64,000 nucleotides of DNA from Davidsoniella eucalypti (GCA_004009845.1 RMBW01000085.1:124001-188000), one strand, 5' to 3'. Shown: positions 1-10,608, counted from the first letter of the stretch. Notes: generated by a model not told the origin, from the letters alone. Numbers and translations are program-made.

Positions 1-2496
1 CATCGGAATACAAGTGTGCTGCTTAGCAATTGGAATACAAATATTCCATTCTCGGAGTGGAATAGAGAATCGCTACCTACATTGAGATAAATCGGGGCAA
101 ATTTCTTGGTTTTGCGGACCTTGTTTATAGCGAGATGAGAAGGTCGTATTCTGAGCTCATGCCTCCCGTGGTTAGTAAGTCATGATACACTGCATGTGTA
201 ATATAGCATTTTTTTTTGGTTTTGCGTGCTCTCGTATCATGACGATGCTATTATCAGTGCACCGGCCTGGGTTACCCCAACAAGTAGGTTCCAGCAACAA
301 CCAAGAACAGATCATCAATATGATACAAATAGACCACTATTTGAGGTTAGTAAACAATTTATGATGGGAAGAAGAGAGTAGTACAGTTGTGCATAGATCG
401 GATCGGAGTCGGCTCTAGGGCGTTTATACATCACTCAAGAAGACCCGCTGACAAAAGCATTGAAGGAAACAATACCCGTAGCTTGGGTGTTGTTTAATGA
501 ATGCCTGAGCACGGCTCCAACGGATTCTACCAGTTGTGTGATGCAACATGCGAGCACTTATGGCTGTGGACACACGGCTTGATGCCAACCAAGTAAGCCA
601 ATCTATGTACATATGTAGTTGTGTACATACGTACTACTATATATTTGAGTATGCGCCCTTTCTTGGCGAGACCAGCAAATCTGTAGGCTGATATGCACAT
701 TGTAGAGAGGCCTCGGATGCCATGCCAAAGAGAGCAAGGCTAGGATCAGACCAACTACAAGCTAGTTGGTTGCTGCTACTGTAATGCTTGCATTTGGCAG
801 ATGGTTTAGGAAGAAACTCAGGAACCAAAAGCTCCACCAAAAGTTGCCGTAAGTGGATGTCTTCGAAATCACTGCCATGGATAGGGGCTGCACGACAGTG
901 GACAAGACAGGGCCGAGAGTGGGAAAAAGGGGCCCAGGTGTTGCTGGACCACCGGTATTAGAACTATGATTAGACCATATACACTACAACCCGGCATATT
1001 CTCTTTATCGTCGTCGAGTGGCGAACTAGGACCTCATGGAAAGATCAGCAAATATCGAATTTGTGTTCTGGGTCGTAGTCAGACGAACACCGCATGGTAT
1101 CAGAATGGCATTATTGAAACACACATGTTCTTGTCGTCAATGGCAAAGCGGACGGCGTAATTGTGGGTTGGATGCATGAAACTGGAATTGAAGATGGGAG
1201 GCTCAGTCTCATGGCCTGGAAAGGCCAATATCTAGATATACATACTAAGTATGTATATTATTGTATACATATAGTATCTTGACCGAGGCGATTGGAGTCT
1301 GATTCAGGTTATAGGCCAGTTGCAACCTTACTGTCGCTACAGTTGGAGAATCTATCGTGTTCAAGCCAGAAGAAGAAAAGAAAAGAACAAGAAGGATGGG
1401 ATGGATAGATATGGATGGACCGGCTTCATTAAAAATATTAAAGATATTAAAAATGCCCTGGGCGTTGTTGTTGCGTTCGCTTTGCACATTCCTTCCCTGT
1501 ATTTTTTTCTCTTATAGTTTGCAGACCAGACTCTAGAACCGCAACTACCTCTTGCTACTGTCTTTCTAGGCGATTGCTCTAGTCTTCTAACTGGCATATT
1601 TTCCCCCCCCTCTCTTTTCCACTGATTTGGGCTCAGTTTTAGTTTTCCTTAATTGTCGTGGTTGCTGTTGTTCTTTTCAGGTTTTAGTTATTCAACGCGG
1701 CCATTTTTGCTTAGGCTTTTCTTGACTTTTTGATTTATTTATATTTCTTTCATTATTGCCGCTTTTCATTAATTTTCGCATATCTTCCTTTTTTGCCTTT
1801 GCCTTCGCGTCCGCTCGTTCCTAGGCGGTCTGTCTGCCGTTTATTCAGCTAACCGAAGAAATAAATTGGCCAAACTGCCAATCTAACTCGCTCGTTCGCT
1901 CCCTTCACGGTTGCCCTTGAGATTTCTAATCCGACGCTGTATTCCCGTCTGTCCTCCGATCGGACTTTAAATTATTCTGTCATTCCATCTTCTATATACA
2001 AATAAACGCTGGAATCAATAGGCAACAAAAGTGCTTTCCACACGTCACGATCCACGTGCCTCTCCGAGTTTAACGATTCATTCTGCTTGCAACTGCCATA
2101 GCATAGACAAGACAACACAAGCTTCTTCACGAACCGAGCCTGACATTGTCAATACCACCATACACACTGCCTCTACTTGAGTATTCGCTTCCGCATATCC
2201 AGCATATACAACCTCTCGCCTTCAGCATCGTACTCCGAGTGGCTCGATTCTTGCTTCTATTTCGAACTCCTTGCTGTACTCAGCTGGCCCGTCGCTCTTG
2301 ATTACAACTCGAGTATTCGTTCCACTAGTTCGCGTCTCAAATCGACACTCGATCCACTATCCTCCCGTTGCCCTCGAATCCAGCTGCATTGTTCGGTCTC
2401 TCATAGACGAGCATATATATTCTTTATATACATTGCTTTGCATAGATCTGCAAGACTACCTTCAGCGCCTCCGTTAGCGGAAGCTACAATACCATC
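1..2496. other. Intergenic/upstream region of the ArfGAP gene
   Basis: No coding region is supportable here; all open frames are short and resemble nothing I recognise. From about 1500 to 2490 the plus strand is rich in pyrimidine runs (for example around 1590-1680 and 1920-1990), as is common in promoters and 5' leaders of filamentous fungi. This part is probably the promoter and leader of the ArfGAP gene starting at 2497. The first ~1.2 kb holds nothing I can name. Confidence 0.5.
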
Positions 2497-4785
2497 ATGA
2501 CTTCGACCATTTCCAAACGTCAACAGGCTCGCAACGAACGGGTTTTACAAGATCTAGTTGCTAGCGTTCCTGGAAACAACTTCTGCGCTGAATGTAGCGT
2601 CCCAAACCCTTGTATGTGAAAATACCCCCAATTTCTACACGTGGTTATCACATGTAACTAACATCTTTTTGTTCTATAGCTTGGGCATCATGGAGTGTAT
2701 GTATATCCACTCGTCACGCGCTATATATATAGCATCGAACTTAGGTTTCTCTCGAAAACGTCATACTAACTGTAATTCCTAACTTTTAGCTTGGTGTATT
2801 TTTATGCATGCGGTGCGCCGCAATTCATCGCAAGCTTGGCACGCACATCTCCAAGGTCAAGTCCCTGAGCATGGATTCTTGGTCTAACGAGCAGGTTGAG
2901 GTAAGTCTAGTCTAGTCCCTTGTGCTGAATGTCGATCACAAAATCCGCAAATATCCTCAAACTAACCCTTCTGTCTGCTACGTAGAACATGCGTAAAGTC
3001 GGAAATGGAGCTTCTAACAAAATCTATAATCCACAAAACCTCAAACCCTCTATACCTATCGATGTCGACGAGGCAGACTCTGCCATGGAACGTTTTATTC
3101 GTCAAAAGTACATAAATAACAACCCCAACAACTCCAGCAGTGGTCAAAGAAAGGGTGTTACAAGATTGGATGAAGGCTCGCCTCCACCGCTACCTCCAAA
3201 GGGGCCTAGCAAGTTTGGCATACGATCAGCCTCTTCAATCTTCCCATTAGGCTCAAAGAGCAAGAAGCAGGCCGCTGCAGCACAGCCTTCGATATCATCA
3301 CTGAAGCTAGCCAACAAGCCTTCTAAGGTTTTTGGCGCGAGTGTAGATGATGTAGGCTCTGACGACCTTGAGCGCAAGCTTATGAGACTCCGGGAAATGG
3401 GATTTAACGATGTGCAGCGGAACACTGTGATATTGAGAGGTGTTAACGGCAACCTTGATCGTGCTGTAGAAGCCCTTGTTCGACTTGGCGATAGCGGTAC
3501 CAGAGCTGTATCTAGCGGTGGTCTTCGTTCGTCACGCTCCCTTACGCCGCTATCCCCTCACACACCGACAACTCACATGGGCTTTGGTCTAAGTGTCGAG
3601 CAGCCCAAGACACCAGCTTCGACAACTTCTAGCAACAACCCATTTGACATGATGCCTGCACAGCCGCAGTCTTCACAATCGACCGGCACTCTTCAAAACA
3701 AAAACCCATATCAGAATAGCATGAAGCCGCCCTTTGGGCAACCTCAGCCATTAAGCGACTTTGACCAGGCTTTCCAGAATATGAGCATCACGCCAACCCG
3801 TCCCCTTTTCCCAAATCATACGGGAGGCGCAACAGGCCAAGGTGCTGGGATACTCAACGGAATGTATGCCACCCAGGTCCCACCTATACCACCAACACCA
3901 TCCCAATATCTCGGCATGACGCCCAGTTCAAATACCAGCTTGACTTACTCACAGCCGGCTACCCCTCTGAGCGCACAAAATACTGGCTACAACCCATTCT
4001 TCTCCCAGATTCCCTCACAGATTCCACAGTCTGCTTTTCCTCAGGCCCAGCCACAAGTGGCAGGTTATCACCAGTTGCAAATGCAGCAAATGCAGCAAAC
4101 ACAGGCCAGCTCTATGCAGCAAAGCCTGGCCATCAACTCACAAATAACTGGAGCGCATTCAAACAACCCATTCGCGCGCTCTCCTACCCGCATTCAATCA
4201 CCTTCACTGGGTCAGATATCAGAGTCACAACAGTCTACCTTTTATACTGGCCAAGCTGTGGCCTCTCCTTCCGTTGCATCGGCTACCAACCCATTCTTTT
4301 CATCATTACCACAACAGCCCCAAGTCGGGTTACAACAACAAATGCCCCAGCAGGGCCAGCTTATGCGAGCTCAAACAACACCATTCGGCCAAAATATGTA
4401 CCAACAGCCACAAGCACAGTTCCAGCAACATCAGCAGCAACAACAGTTTATGCCAAGTCCTAGCAAGGACTCAATTATGGCGCTATATAATTATCCTCAG
4501 TTGGCACCTCAACCCACTGGCATGCCTCAACCTATCAACACACAGCTATCTGCTCAGCCTCAACCTTCTCGTAGTGTATCTACGCCACTATCCGCTAGCC
4601 GTAATCCATTTTCTGTGATAGGCGGTACCCAAGCTGCACAGATAGCAGCTGTCGTACCTAATGCGGCTGCAATTCCGACCCAGCCGGCAGGTAGCAGAGA
4701 AAGTATTGCTCTTGGTATGGAAATGGTGTGGGCAAACGGTCGCCATAGTCCGGATGCCTTTGCTGGTCTGAGTTCGCGTCAGTAA
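2497..4785 (+). CDS. Gts1-like ArfGAP with UBA domain and Gln/NPF-rich tail
   Basis: Four exons: 2497-2611, 2680-2696, 2790-2900 and 2986-4785, giving 680 residues. Exon 2 is only 17 nt. Residues ~10-125 form an ArfGAP domain: the C4 zinc finger is Cys30, Cys33, Cys50 and Cys53 (CX2CX16CX2C), followed by the family's IHRKLG stretch with the catalytic arginine at 58. A proline-rich SH3-type ligand (PPPLPPKGP) lies near 146-155. A UBA domain spans ~207-250 (LREMGF and the second-helix [13 protein letters not shown]). The remaining ~430 residues are Gln/Pro/Ser-rich with five NPF motifs, which in general bind EH domains of endocytic scaffolds. ArfGAP + UBA + Q-rich tail is the architecture of yeast Gts1, so I infer a role in Arf GTP hydrolysis and endocytic or Golgi traffic. 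The start is the first in-frame ATG before the zinc finger. The family call is firm; exact orthology is inferred. Confidence 0.9.
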
Positions 4786-5372
4786 TAGCTAGCCTAACTA
4801 GTGCTTACTGCTTTTTGAAGCATCACTTGACCATGGGCTATATACGTACTTATAGAAAAAAATTCAACATCAAGAACAAGTTATTTTCTTTTCCTTTGTC
4901 TCGGGAATATTGATGCATACTTTAAACGATGCTAGAAGCTTCGGGCGTGTATGATATCTTTTTGTTTTTACATGACGTTTCGCATACAGATCACTGCTTT
5001 CTTTTAATCACTTGTTGTGCCGACTCTACATAAAATGTGTTTACATATATATCTATTTATTTACTTTGTCTCTTATTAGTGTTCGATATCGTGTTTCAAG
5101 GTTTTTTTTTTTCAAGGTCAATGGGAAGGTGGAATTTCTTTTCGTCTACATAGGATTATACTTTTTCAGGGCTAGAATAAATATATTTTTCATAGACTGC
5201 TGGGTATTCATTGAGACGCTTCTCTTGGTCATCGATGAGACGTCGTGGCAGGTCGAATGTTCAATCAATCGAAAACCATTGCTTGGTCAATTGATTCTTA
5301 TGCATTACTCCGGCTGCTAAGCCAAACATAATCACTCAAAAAGCCAAAAAGGTGTTGAGATATATCACAGTC
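4786..5372. other. 3' region of ArfGAP gene, no gene seen
   Basis: AT-rich sequence with T-runs following the TAA/TAG stops of the ArfGAP gene. It is probably 3' UTR and terminator sequence. I see no further coding region before the tRNA gene. Confidence 0.4.
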
Positions 5373-5443
5373 TCCGATACGGGGAGTCGAACCCCGGCCG
5401 CCTCGGTGAAAACGAGGAATCCTAACCGCTAGACCATATCGGA
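5373..5443 (-). tRNA. tRNA-Glu (anticodon UUC)
   Basis: Read on the minus strand, this 71-nt segment folds as a tRNA. The 7-bp acceptor stem pairs TCCGATA with TATCGGA. The A-box-like D arm includes GGTCTAGCGGTTAGGAT. The anticodon stem CCTCG/CGAGG carries the loop TTTTCAC, placing TTC at positions 34-36. The T arm CCGGGGTTCGACTCCCCG contains a perfect B box GGTTCGACTCC. There is no intron and no encoded CCA, as expected for a eukaryotic nuclear tRNA. The 5' end faces the inverted-repeat island, whose outer edge is only ~60 bp away. Confidence 0.95.
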
Positions 5444-5504
5444 TGAGGTCTTGTGATTCACATGATGTCCGGAGCGTATCATTGAATATAAATATGGCGG
5501 GCAG

Positions 5505-6099
5505 CCATCCTCGTTTTCTTTCTCGACATTTGTCGTCTTTGAAGCAACCGTTTCGTGAGGCCTTGAGCCCGATTTCCCCTCTCGAGGGATGTTCTCACCA
5601 GCGATCGACCCCGCACCTTTTCGATCGTTGGTCTCCCGAGTCAATCACTCACCTCATGGAGCCACACTCACACACGGCGGGCAGCCTTTTGAAGGTTCCG
5701 GATGCCCGACCCCGCGGCACGGGAATCTTGTCGCTGTGCTTCATCCATAGCACCCGACTCGATTACGCCAAAATTTTCTTTCTTACGGCCATGATCACCA
5801 GCCTCTTAGAGGCTCATTGAATAGTGGGGATGGTAGCTCCGCTTAGGGAGTTGGTTTTGTGGATCTGTCTTTTGGGGAGTAGTTTTGTGGAGGCACTGGT
5901 TTTTTTTCTTTTTGTATTTGTTTTTGTTGCTCATAGTGGAGGTATGGACCACTAGTTCTTAGACGGAATCGTCCCGCACATACAAAGCTATTGAGTTTGT
6001 CGAGCGGAGGGCTTTAAATATCTGTCCGGTAACCAATCCGGCGTCGTGTGATGTTAGTGATTTAGGTAGACGTTAAATAGAACCAAATCAAATCAGATT
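5505..6099 (+). repeat. Left arm of a ~0.6 kb inverted repeat
   Basis: This segment reappears, reverse-complemented, at 8781-9391. Matching runs include the stretch with CTCGAGGGATGTTCTCACC near 5580, the GGCGGGCAGCCTTTTGAAGG block near 5678, the GGTATGGACCACTAGTTCTT block near 5942, and CTGTCCGGTAACCAATCCGG near 6020. The outer end is fuzzy; weaker similarity may extend to about 5470. The inner end fades in a run of CAAAT units. The sequence has no convincing coding capacity. It could be the terminal repeat of a transposon-like element or one of two oppositely oriented copies of a short dispersed element. Confidence 0.85.
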
Positions 6100-6679
6100 T
6101 GATGCCGAGATAGTGGGTGCCCTGAATGGCCTGAAATTGGCCATGCGCACATCTTAGAACATTCTTGTTCTTGACAATTCAAGCAGCATATGCTTGCCTC
6201 TTTCCCGGCTCCGTACCCCTCTTTCTGAAAATCCTTTACAGGGCTTAACCAATTTTTGACCAAGGCATCGCACCTTGGCTAACTTGAAGATTTGAAAAGG
6301 ATTTTACAATGCTGAAGACACAAATGGTTCAAAAAGGTTATAAAACATATTGTTCTTGGCTTTCAAAATTTACAAGTGATTTGTCTTGGTTTCTTTTCAG
6401 TTCTCTTTCAGTTAGAGGAATGTTTTCATTAGGCAATTGATTCTTGTTTTAGTTAGAATATCTATTAGCTAGTTAAATATCACAGGCATCCCACCCAGAC
6501 ACAACAGGTTCATGGTGAATGATGTCACACCCTAATCTAATCTAAATCTGATCTAGTATCATCTTATAAAGTCATTCAGACTCCAGATAGGACTCAAATC
6601 CTAACAAACTCAAGTTATATAAACCAATATAACATAAACAACCATTTTGCCGTAATCTCAGTACTTAAACATTTTGGTG
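6100..6679. other. Interior of the island, no coding seen
   Basis: AT-rich sequence between the left arm and the end of the FunK1 remnant. If the kinase were complete, its catalytic lobe would be encoded here on the minus strand. I find no HRD-like or DFG-like motif, so the catalytic core appears to be lost or decayed beyond recognition. Confidence 0.5.
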
Positions 6680-8023
6680 CTATTCTAGGGTTCTAATAAT
6701 ACTGCTGTAGGCCACTAGAATAGAGCTGGTTGGGGTTGCCTTCTGGTGTTGCGGAAATTCCAGGTGTTCTCGTAGCTCTTGGGTGGATGTGATTCGACAA
6801 TGGGTTATCATCCTGTTCACACCCTCAACACCCCGTTCTTGTGCTAGCTTCAGGTCTTCAGCTTCCGGATTGCTTGACAGACAGCTGCAGTCTGTCTTAC
6901 AATCTGCTCATTGAGTCTTATACTCAGAGTCCTGTATCTCAATATAGCGATGCCCATACAGATATTTGATAAATGTGTCTAGGCCCAGGGCATCATCATC
7001 CATCGTGGCATATCCAACAAGAGCCCGTGCAAATTGCTCTGGCTTTTCATGAATATCAAATGGACCTGAGCTATACGGACCTGATCGATCATATACCCAG
7101 AGCTCTATCATTGATCCACAGAGCAAGAAGCCATGAATGAACCTGCGTGTAGGGTCATCATCAAAGATATTTCGAACATAGTGTGTCAACTGAAGAATAT
7201 CCTTCTCGAATCTGCTTTCGTCGTAGGATTGTTGGTACTCCCCAACAACAACAACGTTCCTATAGAGAAAGGTGTTGTCGGTGATTGTACGTTTCTGGAA
7301 GAAGATATCCATTTGAACTTTTTTCCCTTCAAACTGGCTGGCTGCCATTGTAGTATATAACTTGTTTGGCGCAAGGGGGAAAGAACTATCTTGTAGTGAG
7401 CATAGCCAGTTCCAGACGGCGTTCCCACTGGCAATCGAAGGAAATGATGTCCACCTGTTATCATCGTATGCTGCCATTACATTGTTCAACATCTTGTTCT
7501 GTTCCTCTGTCCAAGTTTCAGGGTTGAAGTATTTTTCATGGAAGCCACCGACATGACGAAACGTACAGTCCTTGATCTCAAGGAAGAGCTCCTTCTTAAT
7601 ACGTCGATCTTCGCGTGCATAAAATCGACCAGAGCTAGCATTGATAGGTGTCCGAAAGTATAGATAGGAGTAGGTATGTGGTGGGGGTGTTGATGGGCTG
7701 GCGTTACGGATAATGGCAAATACTGTAGCCCAAACTTCAATTTCGGAGGCTTTGTTGATGATATGATCAACGAGGGGGTTGAATTTGTCGATTTTTACAG
7801 CATCCTTGTCCAAGTCTGTCATTGTGGATGACATGGCTGCTTTTGCCTCAAATGCTTGTGTTACGGGTGATTCAACTAAAGATGCTAGAAGACCAACAAC
7901 TACTTTTTTTTGTTTAGTCGCATTGATGTCAAAAAAGTCTAGTAGTTGAGCTCTATGCGTAGCAAGAATATCATCAATAGGGTTCTTCTCGATGATATCG
8001 AGTTCTTTTTCAGTGAAAGCCAT
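6680..8023 (-). pseudogene. Broken FunK1-type fungal kinase, N-terminal half
   Basis: On the minus strand an intact frame runs from ATG at 8023 to TGA at 6908 (371 residues). Its C-terminal part carries the hallmark of the N-terminal region of fungal FunK1 kinases (Pkinase_fungal family): RRFIHGFLLCGSMIELWVYD, then RSGPYSSGPFDIH, then a GLDTFIK stretch. After the TGA the same frame stays open for about 75 codons to a TAG at 6680. It contains LAQERGVEGVNRMI and ITSTQELREHLEF, which resemble the next FunK1 segment (LAKERGV...ITSI..MREGL). No catalytic-loop or metal-binding motifs follow, so it cannot encode an active kinase. The 371-residue part could still be expressed. No intron is needed. 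The family assignment is from memory of the motif; the pseudogene status is inferred. Confidence 0.75.
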
Positions 8024-8598
8024 TTTGGTATGTCTATAAGAGCATTCATTAGCTGGTTAGTCAAGGGTTTCCTCAATTGAAGTTGGAAAGGAAAATGTAA
8101 ACAAACCTCTTCTCCAGCATAAGCGGTTTTTGCAGTAGGATGAATAGAAAAATGATGAATTGACGCAGGAAATATGGTAATGTTGAGGGTGTTTATTTCG
8201 CCGATATAGAAGTTGAGAAATCGTGATACGGTGTACTTTTCAAATGTCCAGATAACAAACAAATGGACTCTGTTTGTACATTATAAATTATGGGGGGAAA
8301 CTGATTATATATATTTACAGTAGTTAGCTTTAACTTATAGTGGATACGGGGCGGTAATGTTGAGATGAAAACAGTGAAGAAAACATAGTTATGTGACCTA
8401 ACAAAGATTGCGTTTGACAAACAATTAAATGCCTGATGAAACTTTCCTCTAACTGAAGTAGTAGTCAGGGGAAGGCTGACACTAGTGGCTTTTACTACTA
8501 GTTGTAGACAGAAAAAATCTAAGAGTTAGTTGATTGGAATAAATGCCTACATCTTTAATATTTTCTCTACTTTTCTTAACTAAAAGCTGCCAAACATC
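8024..8598. other. Gap between two divergent gene fragments
   Basis: AT-rich 575-bp stretch separating the starts of the FunK1 remnant (minus) and the coiled-coil fragment (plus). The head-to-head arrangement suggests it was a shared promoter region before the genes were broken. I see no coding sequence. Confidence 0.35.
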
Positions 8599-8767
8599 AT
8601 GGATATATCTAAATTATCCAAAGAAGAAATACTTGAGCTATTCGAAGTTAGTAATTACACACATAAATGTGATCCTTAGCACAAATTTTAGATCTAACTC
8701 TTTTTCAATATCTTAGCAAAGGGATCGAGATGCAAAAGCTTCTGAACAGAGAGCTGAGCAAGAATGA
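8599..8767 (+). pseudogene. Broken N-terminal start of a coiled-coil gene
   Basis: ATG at 8599 opens MDISKLSKEEILELFE (8599-8646). A plausible intron, GTTAGT...TTAG (8647-8716), follows, then QRDRDAKASEQRAEQE and TGA at 8765-8767 (8717-8767). After the TGA the frame continues with VEKEYDL before running into the right repeat arm at ~8781. The charged heptad-like sequence resembles the amino-terminal coiled coil of a family of large uncharacterised fungal proteins expanded in some Pezizomycotina; that resemblance is from memory and not secure. Only about 35 codons survive, so it is a truncated relic. The stop sits where a CGA (Arg) codon would fit the RAEQER-type repeat, consistent with a C-to-T change. 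Confidence 0.5.
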
Positions 8768-8780
8768 GTCGAAAAAGAAT

Positions 8781-9391
8781 ATGATTTGATTTGATTTGAT
8801 TATATTTAACGTCTACCTAAATCACTAAGATCATACGACGCCGGATTGGTTACCGGACAGATATTTAACGTCTTCCGCTTGACAAACTCAATAGCTTTGT
8901 ATGTGCGGGACGAGACCGTCCCCTAGCCCCGAAGAACTAGTGGTCCATACCTCCACTATGAGCAGCAAAAACAAATACAAAAAAAAAAAAAAAAAACCAG
9001 TGCATCCACAAAACTATTCCCCAAAAGACAGATCCACAAAACCAACTCCTAAGTGGAGCTACCATCCCCACTATTCAGTGAGCCTCCAAGAGGCTGGTGA
9101 TCGTGGCCGTAAGAATGAAAATTTTGGCGTAATCGAGTCGGGTGCTATGGATGAAGCAACAGCGACAAGATTCCCGCGCCGCGGGGTCGGGCATCCGGAA
9201 CCTTCAAAAGGCTGCCCGCCGTGTGTGAGTGTGGCTCCCTGAGGTGAGTGGATAGACTCGGGAGACCAACGATCGAAAAGGTGCAGGGTCGGTCGCTGGT
9301 GAGAACATCCCTCGAGAGGGGAAATCGGGCTCAAGGCCTCACGAAACGGTGCTTCAAAGACGACAAGTGTCGAAATAGAAAACGAGAATGG
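8781..9391 (-). repeat. Right arm of the ~0.6 kb inverted repeat
   Basis: Reverse complement of 5505-6099, ~611 bp. Most positions match by eye; differences are mainly transitions plus small indels. This arm has an 18-nt A run at 8979-8996, where the left arm has a T run broken by a C. The inner end starts in a (ATTTG)n-like tract. The outer end stops near 9391, after which the two flanks share only weak similarity. Confidence 0.85.
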
Positions 9392-10608
9392 ACAGCAGCA
9401 TTGGGGATATGTGCTGGTCGCTCTTAAAACCCACGACGAAGGGGAAAAATTCGTCTTTGGACGGAGGGGGAGGTACTCGAACTCAAAGGTACCCCCCCGA
9501 GGGTTGTAGGAGGGAAGGTTGAATCGAAAAAGAATAAAGCCAACGCCTAATTAGAAAAACAACATTTGCAACTCTCCTCTATAACCGCTTTGCTTTCAAC
9601 TTCCAAACCTTCAAAATAGAGACGATATTAGCTCGGCTCGGAACCCTACTTCGGTTGCTAAACGATCATATCCACATCTTTTCAAATCCTGGTCAGACTT
9701 CCAAGGCATTCATGAGCAGAATGTTCTCACCGACGACCGCCCCTTTCCGCATCACTTTTTCGATCGCCGGTCTCCCGAGTCCATTACACTACCCAGCTCA
9801 TGGCTGGTTTATGGGTCTAATTCTTGGGGAACGGTATTTGAGGGACTTCAAGAGGTTAGCCGAGGAGCCCCTTTGCCTTTCGCCAGCTAGAAGAGGAAGG
9901 AAATTTGGAAAAGTACACCAACAGCTATCGCCCAGAGAAAGGACAAAACCACGTGCAATCCGCCGGGTCAACCCTCCGTGCCGACAGCCGCCGGCCTTTC
10001 GGACTAGCTTTTCATAGTCTGTGTTATACGGTGAAAACACCAGGTCGCCAATCCTGGAACCCACCCTCGGGCTGTGTTAAACAGAGAGCTCTCTTGGCCT
10101 CAGTGCTGGACCCTAAAAAGTCATAGGAGAAGTTCGGTCTACGCACACTTGCATTTGCTGACCGCTCGGGAGTTGGTTGGAAGGTGACATCAACCTGCCG
10201 CTTCCACCCGGAATATGCCGTCGTACTGCGAAATAACAGTAGGTAAACGTAAAAGAGAAAAATCAAAATCAAATCAGTCAATTGTATAAGAGAAACAATC
10301 ACATAGCTAGTTCTTTTATCATGGTGATTTTATCATTGTGTTCTATGTACTTTGTCTGCTATCAAGTTGAGCTTTTGTAGGTTTTCACATCAAGTTAGTT
10401 GTGGGGTAGCCAATGGCTTCCTTGCATTTTGTGATTACATAAGGCTGGCGACAGCTGGAACTAGCTGACAGCCCGAGCTGTCGGCGCAAAATGGCGAGGT
10501 CAATGAACAAAGCTCGATGACATCGATTTCAAGAAGCCCGTCCTACAACTTTTTTTCGCGGAGAGAGTTCTTTGTTGTTAAGAGCTTTACAATCTTGCTG
10601 GTGCAAAA
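9392..10608. other. Upstream region of glutaredoxin gene with repeat debris
   Basis: No gene is supportable. Around 9715-9805 lies a decayed piece of the island repeat (listed separately). The rest, including the GC-richer block at 9850-10220, shows no recognisable protein or RNA. The last few hundred bases presumably hold the glutaredoxin promoter. Confidence 0.4.
9715..9805 (+). repeat. Decayed third partial copy of the island repeat
   Basis: Contains ATGTTCTCACC, then TTTTTCGATCGCCGGTCTCCCGAGTC (split here by mismatches relative to the arms), and a CTCATGG, in the same order and spacing as left-arm positions ~5590-5660. Similarity is lost on both sides. It lies in the same orientation as the left arm. 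It indicates that the repeat is a dispersed sequence and not unique to the two arms. Confidence 0.55.

Larger units (their letters stand above)
5505..9391. mobile_element. Inverted-repeat-bounded island carrying two gene fragments
   Basis: About 3.9 kb bounded by inverted ~0.6 kb arms (5505-6099 and 8781-9391). The ~2.7 kb interior holds a broken FunK1-type kinase gene (minus) and the broken start of a coiled-coil gene (plus). I see no transposase, integrase or reverse transcriptase, and I could not identify a target-site duplication. The island starts ~60 bp from the 5' end of tRNA-Glu. It is either a non-autonomous element with long terminal inverted repeats that captured host sequence, or an inverted duplication trapping old gene debris. 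Calling it mobile is inference; the symmetric repeats are seen directly. Confidence 0.5.

Noticed and set aside
5443..5820. 125-codon open frame in the left repeat arm
   Set aside because: The matching frame in the right arm is interrupted and has no recognisable domain; it is not conserved between the two copies.
5505..9391. LTR retrotransposon
   Set aside because: The arms are inverted, not direct, and no gag/pol, primer-binding site or polypurine tract is seen.
10040..10215. Possible 5S rRNA or other Pol III gene
   Set aside because: The 3' part (GTTGG...GGTGAC...GTCGTA) faintly recalls the end of 5S rRNA, but the 5' half does not match and helix I cannot form.
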